Under the pieces are notes generated by a model that saw nothing but the letters and a program-made list of their open reading frames with translations, made no database searches and had not been told where the DNA came from. Below are positions 10,101-16,962 of a stretch of 63,982 nucleotides of DNA, piece after piece (position 1 is the first letter of the stretch; each line of letters opens with the position of its first letter). The position numbers were made by a program, and so were the translations under genes. The stretch is from DASRDS01 sp035569435. Lineage in GTDB: Bacteria; Gemmatimonadota; Gemmatimonadetes; Gemmatimonadales; Gemmatimonadaceae. The stretch is taken from the NCBI GenBank assembly GCA_035569435.1, contig DATMNB010000273.1, positions 1 to 63,982 of the forward strand, given 5' to 3'.

Positions 10101-10609
10101 CCGAGGCGCCAGACACGCTGCGGTCACTGACCAAGCAGCGGTTCCGCTGGTCGTTTGGCACACTCCAATGCGCCTGGAAACACCGCGACACTCTCTTCCG
10201 CCGCAAGTACGGCTCACTTGGCTGGGCGGCGCTGCCCAACGTGTGGCTCTTTCAGTTGCTCTTACCGGCGCTGTCGCCGATCGCGGACCTCATGTTCGTG
10301 GTCAGCATCCTCGGGATCATCCAGGTGCGCTATGCGCATGGGGCAACGTTCGCCCTCACCAGCCTGGAGAAGGTCCTGACCTATTACGCGGTCTTCCTGT
10401 TGGTCGACTGGCTCGCCGCGGCGATCGCCTTTCTCATGGAGCCCGGGGAGGACAAGTCCCTCACCTGGCTCATTTTCCTGCAGCGGTTCGTCTACCGGCA
10501 GCTCATGTACTGGGTCGTCGTGCGGTCATTCAAGACGGCCGTCCAGGGCCGGGGCGTCGGGTGGGGCAAACTGGAGCGCAAGGCGACCGTCCAGCTTCCC
10601 GTCTCATAG
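7172..10609 (+). CDS. trifunctional membrane protein: GH18 domain, NodB deacetylase, GT2 polysaccharide synthase
   Basis: About 1145 residues. Order: membrane helix (about 24-44); a GH18 fold from about residue 109 with the catalytic motif GVTIDFE (D224, E226); a NodB domain starting LTFDDGPD (D510, D511), metal-binding H561-T-F-T-H565, RAPYFGD and a late LLHDGGGD; two helices (about 710-760); a GT2 domain with IIVPAYNEG (about 775), VVDDGS, the DAD metal motif (about 860), EDQDL (about 951) and QRFRW (about 989); and C-terminal helices. The topology implies external hydrolase and deacetylase domains and a cytoplasmic synthase. It resembles a synthase and modifier for a beta-linked N-acetylglucosamine polymer, partly deacetylated; that product is inference. 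I chose the GTG at 7172 because it follows the sigma-factor stop and leaves a short N-terminus before the first helix; no clear ribosome-binding site is visible. Confidence 0.9.
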   Translation: MPSPDTQPVFLDPYGRRARGWRRFWIGLSAIATVLGLVLVVGLLSPPLAPKLDVQHTTIFAPTKDQRERNAFRRRAALVFRRAPPARRGDQIPAGGGRLNPRPLRPRDLIVAGYYVNWNDNSRASLNKHLSDLDWVIGEWAFVAPSGDSVKLRVDRQVFDVARKQGGTSPPAFFIQVSNFDTATKDFSVPILRHLLTHPEAQARVISQLKRTILLDSLAGVTIDFEDVPDNLQDQLVAFTARMRAALAPSRRLVTQAVHAETSPTLLKRLAAVDDYLFAMLFDEHYKTGSPGPIASQEFYERHARAITAVVPPSQVILMIGAYGYDWNDKTGIIKADETSFQETMRQARENGAITHFDRPSLNPFLSWTEADSTDHVLWYLDGATAYNELRVGQALGVAGAAIWRLGADDPSLWSVIGRHGLDGTPDSLRVIPPGYDVEFIEDAFREPSGSVDSGGEILHIRERPTPGERTVGVDPVSLMINSDSITVFPSPFVVDRYGLREHEVALTFDDGPDGTWTPMILDTLESRHAPATFFAIGENVTDHIPLLQREYDLGNEVGNHTFTHPNLALVGEKRTAFEIDACAEVIQSALDHRTWLFRAPYFGDATPTTPDELEAVSVATRKGYWSIGLRDDAEDWTNISVQQIVHNVIAGRDSGNIVLLHDGGGDRSRTVAALGQIIDSLRANGDTLVTVSTLVGLPRDQIMPPLPPASEAARILSLAGWAGFGIVEVALYWIFTVAVVLGIARLLIIGPLAIIQRIFRHQRRGQPTPYAPGVSIIVPAYNEGKVILGTIASLREQRYEGPIEIIVVDDGSADDTYAIACETYGSTQGIAVYRKENGGKASALNFGIARSHYEIVIGLDADTLFAPDTVAELVQPLADPRVGAVAGNAKVGNRVNLVTRWQALEYVTSQNLDRRAFSLLDGITVVPGAVGAWRKSLVQAAGGFRNDTLAEDQDLTLNIRRAGYSIAYADGAIGYTEAPDTLRSLTKQRFRWSFGTLQCAWKHRDTLFRRKYGSLGWAALPNVWLFQLLLPALSPIADLMFVVSILGIIQVRYAHGATFALTSLEKVLTYYAVFLLVDWLAAAIAFLMEPGEDKSLTWLIFLQRFVYRQLMYWVVVRSFKTAVQGRGVGWGKLERKATVQLPVS

Positions 10610-10618
10610 ATTTGGGCT

Positions 10619-11278
10619 GTGCGCCGGCTCCCCCTCTTTCCCCTGCCACTGGTCCTGTTCCCGGGCGTGCCGCTCCCGTTGCATATCTTCGAGCCCCGCT
10701 ACCGGCAACTCCTGGCCGATTGCCTGGCCACGGACCACGAGTTCGGCGTGATCTTCCGCCCCGACGGCGTCGCCGAGCGTGATCTCCCCATCGGCCACGT
10801 CGGTTGCGTGGCCCGCATCGAGAACAGCGAGCGTCTGCCCGATGGCCGCGCCAACGTGCTCATTCGAGGCGCTGAACGGTTCGCCCTCGAGCGCTTCGTC
10901 GAGTCGCCGCTCCCCTACCACGTCGGCGAGACCACGCCCTATGTCGACGCCGCCGAGCCAGCAGCGTCGCTGACGCCGATCGCCGAGCGCGTGCGCATGC
11001 TCTTTGCCCGCGTCGGCGCGGCCGCTCGGGCGTTGGCCGACGATCCGGACGCGCTCCCGTCGCTCCCCGACGATCCGACGATGCTGGCCTTTGCCATTGC
11101 GGCCCTCATCGACATGGACGCCCCCGCACGCCAGCGGCTCCTGGCGTCGCGCTCGGCTGGCGACCGGCTGCGCCAGATCGAGTCGCTGCTCGCGCCCGCC
11201 GTCGAGTCGTTGGAGCTGCGCGCCGTCGTCCACGACCGCGCCAAATCCAACGGCCACGGCCCGCACCCCGATGCCTGA
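10619..11278 (+). CDS. LON substrate-binding-domain protein
   Basis: Stand-alone protein with the N-terminal domain of Lon protease (219 residues) and no ATPase or protease part. The start RRLPLFPLPLVLFPGVPLPLH followed by IFEPRY and the central GCVARI is the classic LON-domain pattern; the C-terminal half is helical. Such proteins are widespread; their role is uncertain, perhaps protein quality control. GTG start 9 bases after the upstream stop. The end overlaps the start of glcD by 8 bases. Confidence 0.88.
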   Translation: MRRLPLFPLPLVLFPGVPLPLHIFEPRYRQLLADCLATDHEFGVIFRPDGVAERDLPIGHVGCVARIENSERLPDGRANVLIRGAERFALERFVESPLPYHVGETTPYVDAAEPAASLTPIAERVRMLFARVGAAARALADDPDALPSLPDDPTMLAFAIAALIDMDAPARQRLLASRSAGDRLRQIESLLAPAVESLELRAVVHDRAKSNGHGPHPDA

Positions 11279-12683
11279 CATCGCAACGCAACTCGCCACG
11301 CAACTCGCAACGATCGTTGGCCCCCGCGGCGTTCGCCAACGGCCCAGTGAATTGGTGGTCTACCAGTCGGACGGCCTTCCCGGCTACCACAAACAACCCT
11401 CGCTGGCCGTCTTCCCGTCGACCCGCGACCAGGTCATCGCCATCGTCCGGCTCCTCGCCCGGGAGGGCGTCCCGTACGTGCCCCGTGGGTCCGGCACGGG
11501 CCTCTCCGGCGGGGCCCTGGCCGATGGCATTGTGCTCCTCGGTCTCAACAAGCTGACGCGCATCCTCTCGATCGACGCCGAGAATCGCCGCGCCATCGTC
11601 GAGCCGGGCGTCGTCAACGCCTGGCTCACCAAGGCGGCCTCGGTGCACGGGTTGCACTATGCCCCCGACCCCTCGAGCCAGGCGGCCTGCACAATCGGCG
11701 GCAACATCGCCGAGAATGCCGGTGGCCCGCACTGCCTGAAATACGGCGTCACGCTGAACCACGTCATCTCGCTCACCGTGGCCCTCCCGGACGGCGAGGT
11801 CGTGCAACTCGGCAACCCCGACGGCGAGGACGACGGCTACGACCTGCGGGGCGCGTTCATCGGCTCGGAGGGATGCTTTGGTGTCGCGCTCGATGCGACG
11901 GTGCGGCTCACGCCTAACCCGCCCGCCGTGCGCACGCTGCTGGCCGATTTCCTGTCGCTCGATGCCGCGGCGCGTGCCACGTCGGCGATCGTCGCCGCCG
12001 GGATATTGCCCGCGGCGCTCGAGATGATGGACGGGCCAACCATCCGCGCGGTCGAAGCCTCGATCTACGCCGCCGGGTACCCGGTCGACGCCGATGCGAT
12101 CCTGCTCGCCGAGCTCGATGGGCTGGCGGCCGGTATCGACGCCGACGCCGAGACCGTCGCTGAGCTCTGTCGCGCGCACGGCGCGCGTACGGTGCGGGTG
12201 GCCACCGACGCCGCTGAGCGGGCGCGGCTCTGGCAGGGACGCAAGAAAGCGTTTGGCGCCATGGGACGGCTCGGGTCGCACCTGGTCGTGCAGGATGCGG
12301 TCGTTCCGCGTACAGCGCTCCCCCGCGTCCTGGCTGAGATCCGCGCCATCGCCGAGCGGCACGGCGTGGTCGTATGCAACGTGTTTCACGCGGGCGACGG
12401 GAATCTGCATCCGAACCTGCCGCATGATGGCAGCGACCCGGATACGGTCAAGCGTGTCGAGCGCGCCGTGCGGGAGATCATGGCTTGCTGCATCGCCGCG
12501 GGCGGCACGATCACCGGTGAGCACGGCATCGGCCTCGACAAGCTGCGCTACATGGACATGATTTTCTCGCCCGAGTCGCTGGAGGCGCAGTGCGCGGTGC
12601 GCACGGTCTTCGACCCCGACCGCCGCGCCAATCCGGGCAAGGTGGTGCCCGTTCACTCGTGCAGGGAATGGGCGCGGCATTGA
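11271..12683 (+). CDS. glcD: glycolate oxidase subunit GlcD (FAD-linked oxidase)
   Basis: FAD-binding subunit of the membrane-associated glycolate (or D-lactate-like) oxidase that makes glyoxylate and passes electrons to the respiratory chain. The 470-residue protein has the PCMH-type FAD domain with PRGSGTGLSGGAL, the IGGNIAENAGG segment and, near the C-terminus, NVFHAGDGNLHPNL and GEHGIGLDK, all typical of GlcD. The ATG at 11271 lies inside the last codons of the upstream LON gene; the end overlaps glcE by 16 bases. Order glcD-glcE-glcF is the normal operon. Confidence 0.95.
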   Translation: MPDIATQLATQLATIVGPRGVRQRPSELVVYQSDGLPGYHKQPSLAVFPSTRDQVIAIVRLLAREGVPYVPRGSGTGLSGGALADGIVLLGLNKLTRILSIDAENRRAIVEPGVVNAWLTKAASVHGLHYAPDPSSQAACTIGGNIAENAGGPHCLKYGVTLNHVISLTVALPDGEVVQLGNPDGEDDGYDLRGAFIGSEGCFGVALDATVRLTPNPPAVRTLLADFLSLDAAARATSAIVAAGILPAALEMMDGPTIRAVEASIYAAGYPVDADAILLAELDGLAAGIDADAETVAELCRAHGARTVRVATDAAERARLWQGRKKAFGAMGRLGSHLVVQDAVVPRTALPRVLAEIRAIAERHGVVVCNVFHAGDGNLHPNLPHDGSDPDTVKRVERAVREIMACCIAAGGTITGEHGIGLDKLRYMDMIFSPESLEAQCAVRTVFDPDRRANPGKVVPVHSCREWARH

Positions 12684-13687
12684 CAGTCGACGACATTCGC
12701 GAGGCGGTGCGCTGCAAGGCGCCGCTCCGCATCCGGGGGGCCGGGACCTGGATGGATGCCGGACGCCCGGTTGACGCGACGCAGCACATCTCCCTCGAGC
12801 CCCTGGCCGGCATCATCGAATACGAGCCGGGCGACCTCACCCTCACGGCCTATGCGGGCACGACGCTCGCCGAGATCGCCGAGGTGACCGCCCCCCAACG
12901 CCAGTGGCTCACCTTCGACCCGCCCGGCACCGACGCGGGCACCATCGGTGCCACCGTCGCCACCGCCTCGGCGGGCGCCATGTCCCACGCGTTCGGCCTC
13001 CCCCGCGACGCCGTCCTCGGCGTCGAGGCCGTTGTCGCCGACGGCCGCGTCGTCCGCGGGGGCGGTCGCGTCGTGAAGAACGTCGCGGGCTTTGATCTCA
13101 CTCGACTCTTCGTCGGCTCCTGGGGCACCCTCGGCGTGATCACCGAGGTCACCGTGCGCCTCCGCGCCCGGGCCGACCTCGACGAGACCTATGTCCTGCC
13201 GGCATCAGCACTCGACCACGTGCGCCGCGCCGCCGTGGCGCCCCTCGCCGTCGAGATGCTCAACGCGCAGGCAGCCCGTCGTCTTTCCCTCGGCGACGCG
13301 GATATGTTGTTGGTCCGCCTGGCCGGCAACGCTGCCTCCGTCGAGGCCCAGCGCCTCGAACTCGGCGGCGAGCGCGTGCCTGGCCATATCTGGAACTCTC
13401 TCCGCGCTATCGAGCCCCCCGGCGCGTCTGTCTGGCGATGCTCCACGCAACCGGCGCGGTTTGCCGCGCTCTGGTCAGCGCTCCCGCCCGACGTCCTCGC
13501 CCACGCCACCCCCTCGCGCGGCGTCGTCCGCTGCATCGGCAGCGACCCAGCCTCTCTTGGGATGCGAGCAACAGTGATTGGCGAACGCCTCAGCACATGG
13601 GGCCCATCGCCGGTGCGGGATCGCCTCTCATCCGATATCAAAAGAACTTTTGATCCTCATGGCATTTTCAACCCGGGGATTCTGTAG
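12668..13687 (+). CDS. glcE: glycolate oxidase subunit GlcE (FAD-binding)
   Basis: Second FAD-domain subunit of glycolate oxidase, 339 residues. It shows the shortened PCMH FAD fold: PLRIRGAGTW, GDLTLTAYAGTTL, FDPPGTDAGTIGATVATA and GRVVKNVAGFDL, the last being characteristic of GlcE. The start at 12668 overlaps the glcD stop by 16 bases and glcF follows after 2 bases, so translation is coupled through the operon. The alternative upstream frame extension would run far into glcD and is not supported. Confidence 0.93.
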   Translation: MGAALTVDDIREAVRCKAPLRIRGAGTWMDAGRPVDATQHISLEPLAGIIEYEPGDLTLTAYAGTTLAEIAEVTAPQRQWLTFDPPGTDAGTIGATVATASAGAMSHAFGLPRDAVLGVEAVVADGRVVRGGGRVVKNVAGFDLTRLFVGSWGTLGVITEVTVRLRARADLDETYVLPASALDHVRRAAVAPLAVEMLNAQAARRLSLGDADMLLVRLAGNAASVEAQRLELGGERVPGHIWNSLRAIEPPGASVWRCSTQPARFAALWSALPPDVLAHATPSRGVVRCIGSDPASLGMRATVIGERLSTWGPSPVRDRLSSDIKRTFDPHGIFNPGIL

Positions 13688-13689
13688 GA

Positions 13690-14940
13690 ATGACCACTCC
13701 GCTCGCGCAGGCCAAGAGCGGCCTCGATGCCTGCGTGCACTGCGGCTTCTGCCTGCAGGCATGTCCGACCTACCTCGCGCTCGGCGACGAGAACGACAGC
13801 CCGCGCGGCCGCCTCGTCCTCATGCGGGGCCTCGTCGAGGGCACGCTCGCCCTTGACGACCCGCTTGTCGGCACGCACATCGACCAGTGCCTCGGCTGCC
13901 GCGCCTGTGAGACCGCCTGTCCCTCGGGGGTTCCCTACGGGCAGCTCTTGGAGGCCACCCGAGCTACGCTGGTGACGAGTCGCCCGATCCCACTCGTCGC
14001 CCGCGTGATACTCAAGGTGTTCGCTACACCGTGGCTCCTGCGCCCAGCACTCGTTCTGGCCAGAGTGGCTCGGGCCACTGGCCTGCCCGCGCTGTTCGCA
14101 CGAATCCCCGGCCGCCTGGGATTCGCCGCGGCCATGCTGGCGTCCACCGAGCCCGCCCTGCCACGACGACCCTACCAGGCCGTCGCCGCGGGCCCCGACC
14201 GCGGCCCGGTGACGCTCCTGCGGGGCTGCGTGATGGACGGCCTCTTGGGCCCCACCAACGAGGCCACCGCCCGCACCCTGACCGTCAACGGCTACCGCAT
14301 GACCCCCGCCGAGCCGCAAGGCTGCTGTGGCGCCCTTCACGCCCACGCCGGCGACGCGCCGACGGCCCGAGCGCTTGCGAAGCGAAACATCGTAGCCTTC
14401 GAACGCGCCGGCTCCGCGCCCATCGCCGTCAACGCCGCCGGCTGCGGCGCGATGATCAAGGAGTACGGCCACCTGCTCCACGACGACCCCGCCTGGGCCG
14501 CCCGGGCCGCTGCCGTCTCGGCCCGCACGCGCGACGTGAGCGAGCTACTCGCGGCCGCAGGCCCGGTCTCCGGGGCCCCGCTGCCCGGCCTGACAGGCCC
14601 AGTGACCTACGACGCCCCGTGCCACCTGCAGCACGCGCAACGAATCACCGCCCCCCCACTGGCGGTACTCGCCGCGATCCCCGGCCTCCCGCTCGTGCCA
14701 CTCACCGACTCCGACCAGTGCTGCGGCAGCGCCGGCATCTACAACTTGGTCCAGCCAGACATCTCGGACACCGTGCTCACCCCCAAGCTCGCGGCAATCG
14801 CCCAATCGGGCGCCACACTGGTCGCAACTGGCAATCCGGGCTGTCTCATGCAGATCGGCGCCGGCCTTAGGCACGCCGGCCGCGCCACGCGGTCCGTCCA
14901 TCCGATCGACCTACTCGACGCGTCCTATGCCGCCCGGTAA
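13690..14940 (+). CDS. glcF: glycolate oxidase iron-sulfur subunit GlcF
   Basis: Electron-transfer subunit of glycolate oxidase, 416 residues. Two 4Fe-4S clusters are indicated by CVHCGFCLQACP (residues 15-26) and CLGCRACETACP (near 65-76). Two CCG domains follow: RGCVMDGLLG with PQGCCGALH, then YDAPCHLQHAQR with DQCCGSAGIYN. This is the standard GlcF layout. It accepts electrons from GlcD/GlcE and is presumably membrane-associated through quinone contact. It lies 2 bases after glcE and 9 bases before the ygfZ-like gene. Confidence 0.95.
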   Translation: MTTPLAQAKSGLDACVHCGFCLQACPTYLALGDENDSPRGRLVLMRGLVEGTLALDDPLVGTHIDQCLGCRACETACPSGVPYGQLLEATRATLVTSRPIPLVARVILKVFATPWLLRPALVLARVARATGLPALFARIPGRLGFAAAMLASTEPALPRRPYQAVAAGPDRGPVTLLRGCVMDGLLGPTNEATARTLTVNGYRMTPAEPQGCCGALHAHAGDAPTARALAKRNIVAFERAGSAPIAVNAAGCGAMIKEYGHLLHDDPAWAARAAAVSARTRDVSELLAAAGPVSGAPLPGLTGPVTYDAPCHLQHAQRITAPPLAVLAAIPGLPLVPLTDSDQCCGSAGIYNLVQPDISDTVLTPKLAAIAQSGATLVATGNPGCLMQIGAGLRHAGRATRSVHPIDLLDASYAAR

Positions 14941-14949
14941 CCTTTAGAC

Positions 14950-15945
14950 ATGCTCGAGGCAGTACAAGTCATAGGGTCCGCGGCAGAAGCCGAGTACGCC
15001 GCACTCCGGACGGGCGCAGTCGCCATCGACCGGAGCCACAGGGCCAGGTGGCGACTCGCAGGCACCAAAGCAGCCGAGACGCTCACCGGGCTCGTGACCA
15101 ACGACGTGCTCGCCCTGGCCTCAGGCCAGGGCCAGTACGCGGCCTTGCTCACGCCCAAGGGAAAGATCATTGCCGACGTGACGATCTACCGCGTCGCCGA
15201 CGGCCTGGTGATCGACGTCCCGTCGCGGGCTGCGGCAGGCTTCGCCGAGACCATTCGGAAGTACGTCAACCCCCGCGTCGCGGCCTACACCGACGAGTCC
15301 GCAACCACCACTGATGTCGGCGCCTACGGCATCCGCGCCGCCGCCATCGTCGCCCAGGCCCTCGGACTGACGCCCGACGCCCTCTCCGCGCTCGCCCCCC
15401 ACGCGCACCTCGCCGCGACGGGAGGCATCGTCACCCGCGTCCCGACGCTCGGCCTCGATGGCTTCGCCGTGCTCGCCCCCGCAACCGAACGCGATGCCCT
15501 CTGGCAACGCCTTCTCGCCGCTGGCGCCGTCGCCGGCAGCACGGCCGTGTGGGATGTCGCCCGCGTCGAAGCCGGACGCCCCGAGTGGGGCATCGATATC
15601 GACGAGACGACGATCCCGCAGGAAGCGGGCTTCGACGAGTTCGGCGCGATCTCGTACACCAAGGGCTGCTATACCGGCCAGGAGACCGTCGCGCGGATTC
15701 ATTTCCGGGGCCACGTGAACCGCCACCTGCGCGGCATCCGTATGGCCGACGACGCCCACCCCCCGGTGACGGCGCTCATGGACCACGCCGGCAAGGCCGT
15801 CGGCGACGTGCGCTCCACGGTCCGGTCGCCTCGCTTGGGCGCCATCGCGCTCGCCATGCTCCGTCGCGAGGTAGAAATCGGCGCGACCATCCTGGCGGGC
15901 GAGACGCCAGTGACCGTCACGTCGCTCCCATTCCCCGGCGTGTGA
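14950..15945 (+). CDS. YgfZ/GcvT-domain folate-binding protein
   Basis: Protein of the COG0354 family (331 residues), related to the aminomethyltransferase GcvT and involved in folate-dependent maintenance of Fe-S enzymes. The diagnostic signature KGCYTGQE (residues 238-245 approximately) with its conserved Cys is present, preceded by GRPEWGIDIDETTIPQEAG. The N-terminal part has VTNDVLALASGQGQYAALL and LTPKGKI as in this family. Position directly after the Fe-S enzyme operon glcDEF fits a maintenance role, but this is inference. Its TGA overlaps the GTG of the DUF1802 gene. Confidence 0.9.
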   Translation: MLEAVQVIGSAAEAEYAALRTGAVAIDRSHRARWRLAGTKAAETLTGLVTNDVLALASGQGQYAALLTPKGKIIADVTIYRVADGLVIDVPSRAAAGFAETIRKYVNPRVAAYTDESATTTDVGAYGIRAAAIVAQALGLTPDALSALAPHAHLAATGGIVTRVPTLGLDGFAVLAPATERDALWQRLLAAGAVAGSTAVWDVARVEAGRPEWGIDIDETTIPQEAGFDEFGAISYTKGCYTGQETVARIHFRGHVNRHLRGIRMADDAHPPVTALMDHAGKAVGDVRSTVRSPRLGAIALAMLRREVEIGATILAGETPVTVTSLPFPGV

Positions 15946-16526
15946 GTATCGAAGAACGCACCGCCCTCAAGGAATGGGCGGTGCTCGTCGATGCGATGGG
16001 CCGCGGTGACCTGATCGCCATGGTCAGGAAAGGCGGGATCCGCGAACAACGTGCGGGCTTCGCCGTGCGCCACGAGCGGTTCCTTCTCTACCCGACGTAC
16101 TTCCACGAAAAGCCCGCCGAGCTGGCGTCGCGCTTCATCCCACGACTTTCCCTTGCCGACCCGTCGCCGGGGACCGTGCGATTTCGCTACGTCGCCGACG
16201 TCGCCGCGACATGGTGGGTGACCGATCTCGATCGGTTGCTGCGCATAGAGTTCCAGGTCGGCCTCACGCGCGCCGCCATCGAATCCCGCTTTCACTACCG
16301 CAACAACCCGGGCGTGCACGTGATGGCGCTCCGCCTGTCCGCGCTTCCGACCACGGTGGATGTCCCCGACGTCCCACGCTACCGCGGTTGCGTCTCGTGG
16401 GTCGCGCTCGATCACGCGCTGGATGTCACCAACGCGCGACCGATCATCACGGACGATACGCTCCGCGCACGCGTCTCGGCGCTCACCGACGCACTCGGAG
16501 AAAGCACAGAGGCCCCGCGAGCCTAA
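15942..16526 (+). CDS. DUF1802 family protein
   Basis: Protein of 194 residues resembling DUF1802 members: LKEWAVLVDAMGRGD at the start, then MVRKGGIRE, FAVRHERFLLYPTYFHE and a C-terminal region with several Arg/Trp residues. No catalytic motif, signal peptide or membrane helix is visible; function unknown. The GTG start overlaps the upstream TGA by four bases (GTGA), so it is translationally coupled to the ygfZ-like gene. Its stop codon TAA is in the loop of a 14-bp perfect hairpin that ends the transcript. Confidence 0.8.
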   Translation: MSIEERTALKEWAVLVDAMGRGDLIAMVRKGGIREQRAGFAVRHERFLLYPTYFHEKPAELASRFIPRLSLADPSPGTVRFRYVADVAATWWVTDLDRLLRIEFQVGLTRAAIESRFHYRNNPGVHVMALRLSALPTTVDVPDVPRYRGCVSWVALDHALDVTNARPIITDDTLRARVSALTDALGESTEAPRA

Positions 16527-16540
16527 GCTCGCGGGGCCTC
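16509..16540. terminator. perfect 14-bp hairpin, probable bidirectional terminator
   Basis: Arms 16509-16522 and 16527-16540 pair perfectly around a four-base loop CTAA that contains the DUF1802 stop codon. It lies between two convergent genes. There is no long T-run on the plus side; on the minus side the hairpin is followed by a short T-rich stretch (TGTGCTTT). The GC-rich stem could stop transcription from both sides. Confidence 0.8.
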
Positions 16541-16560
16541 CGTACGACGCGCGACCGCGC

Positions 16561-16806
16561 TTACGGCTTCTTCGCTTTCTTGCCCTTCATGCCGGTATCG
16601 GCCATGCCTTTCATACCGGTATCGGGGGCCATGCCTTTCATGGACGTATCCTTCATGGCACCGCCCTTCATGCCCGTATCGGCAGGTGCCGGGGCCATCG
16701 CAGGCGCGGTGCTCGTCGCCGTCGAATCACTCGCAGGGGTGCCACTGTCCTTCGGCTTACACGCGGCAAGCGCGAGCACGGCAGCGACAAGGGCCAGGCG
16801 CTTCAT
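16561..16806 (-). CDS. small Met/Lys-rich repeat lipoprotein
   Basis: 81-residue lipoprotein of unknown function. The start MKRLALVAAVLALAAC is a lipoprotein signal with Cys16 as the lipidated residue. The mature part is low-complexity: a Ser/Thr/Pro/Ala stretch, then repeated units built on DTGMKG, MKDTSMKG and MKGMA, ending in KGKKAKKP. The ATG at 16806 was chosen because AGGAG (16815-16819 on this strand) is 8 bases upstream; a TTG two codons earlier has no such spacing. The repeats are Met-rich, as seen in some copper-binding proteins, but Cys and His are lacking after Cys16, so no metal role is claimed. Confidence 0.75.
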   Translation of the reverse strand: MKRLALVAAVLALAACKPKDSGTPASDSTATSTAPAMAPAPADTGMKGGAMKDTSMKGMAPDTGMKGMADTGMKGKKAKKP

Positions 16807-16855
16807 TGACAATTCTCCTGATCAGGGGGTCGAGGCAATGCTCGGAGTCGGGGGG

Positions 16856-16883
16856 AAGTTACGCACCACATGCGTCGTGTCAA
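16856..16883 (-). promoter_or_regulatory. candidate sigma-70 promoter for the small lipoprotein gene
   Basis: On the minus strand TTGACA (16883-16878) is followed after 16 bases by TAACTT (16861-16856). The start codon is about 50 bases downstream. The -35 box is a perfect match, the -10 box a weak one. Confidence 0.45.
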
Positions 16884-16962
16884 GACCAGTTCGCTGGGTC
16901 CAAGTGTCGGAATCCCAACATGCTGCCCTGTTTAAAGCCAGCCGCCCACGATAGTTTGCGCT

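Noticed and set aside
11106..12680. 524-residue minus-strand frame opposite glcD
   Set aside because: No domain; glcD motifs are complete on the plus strand.
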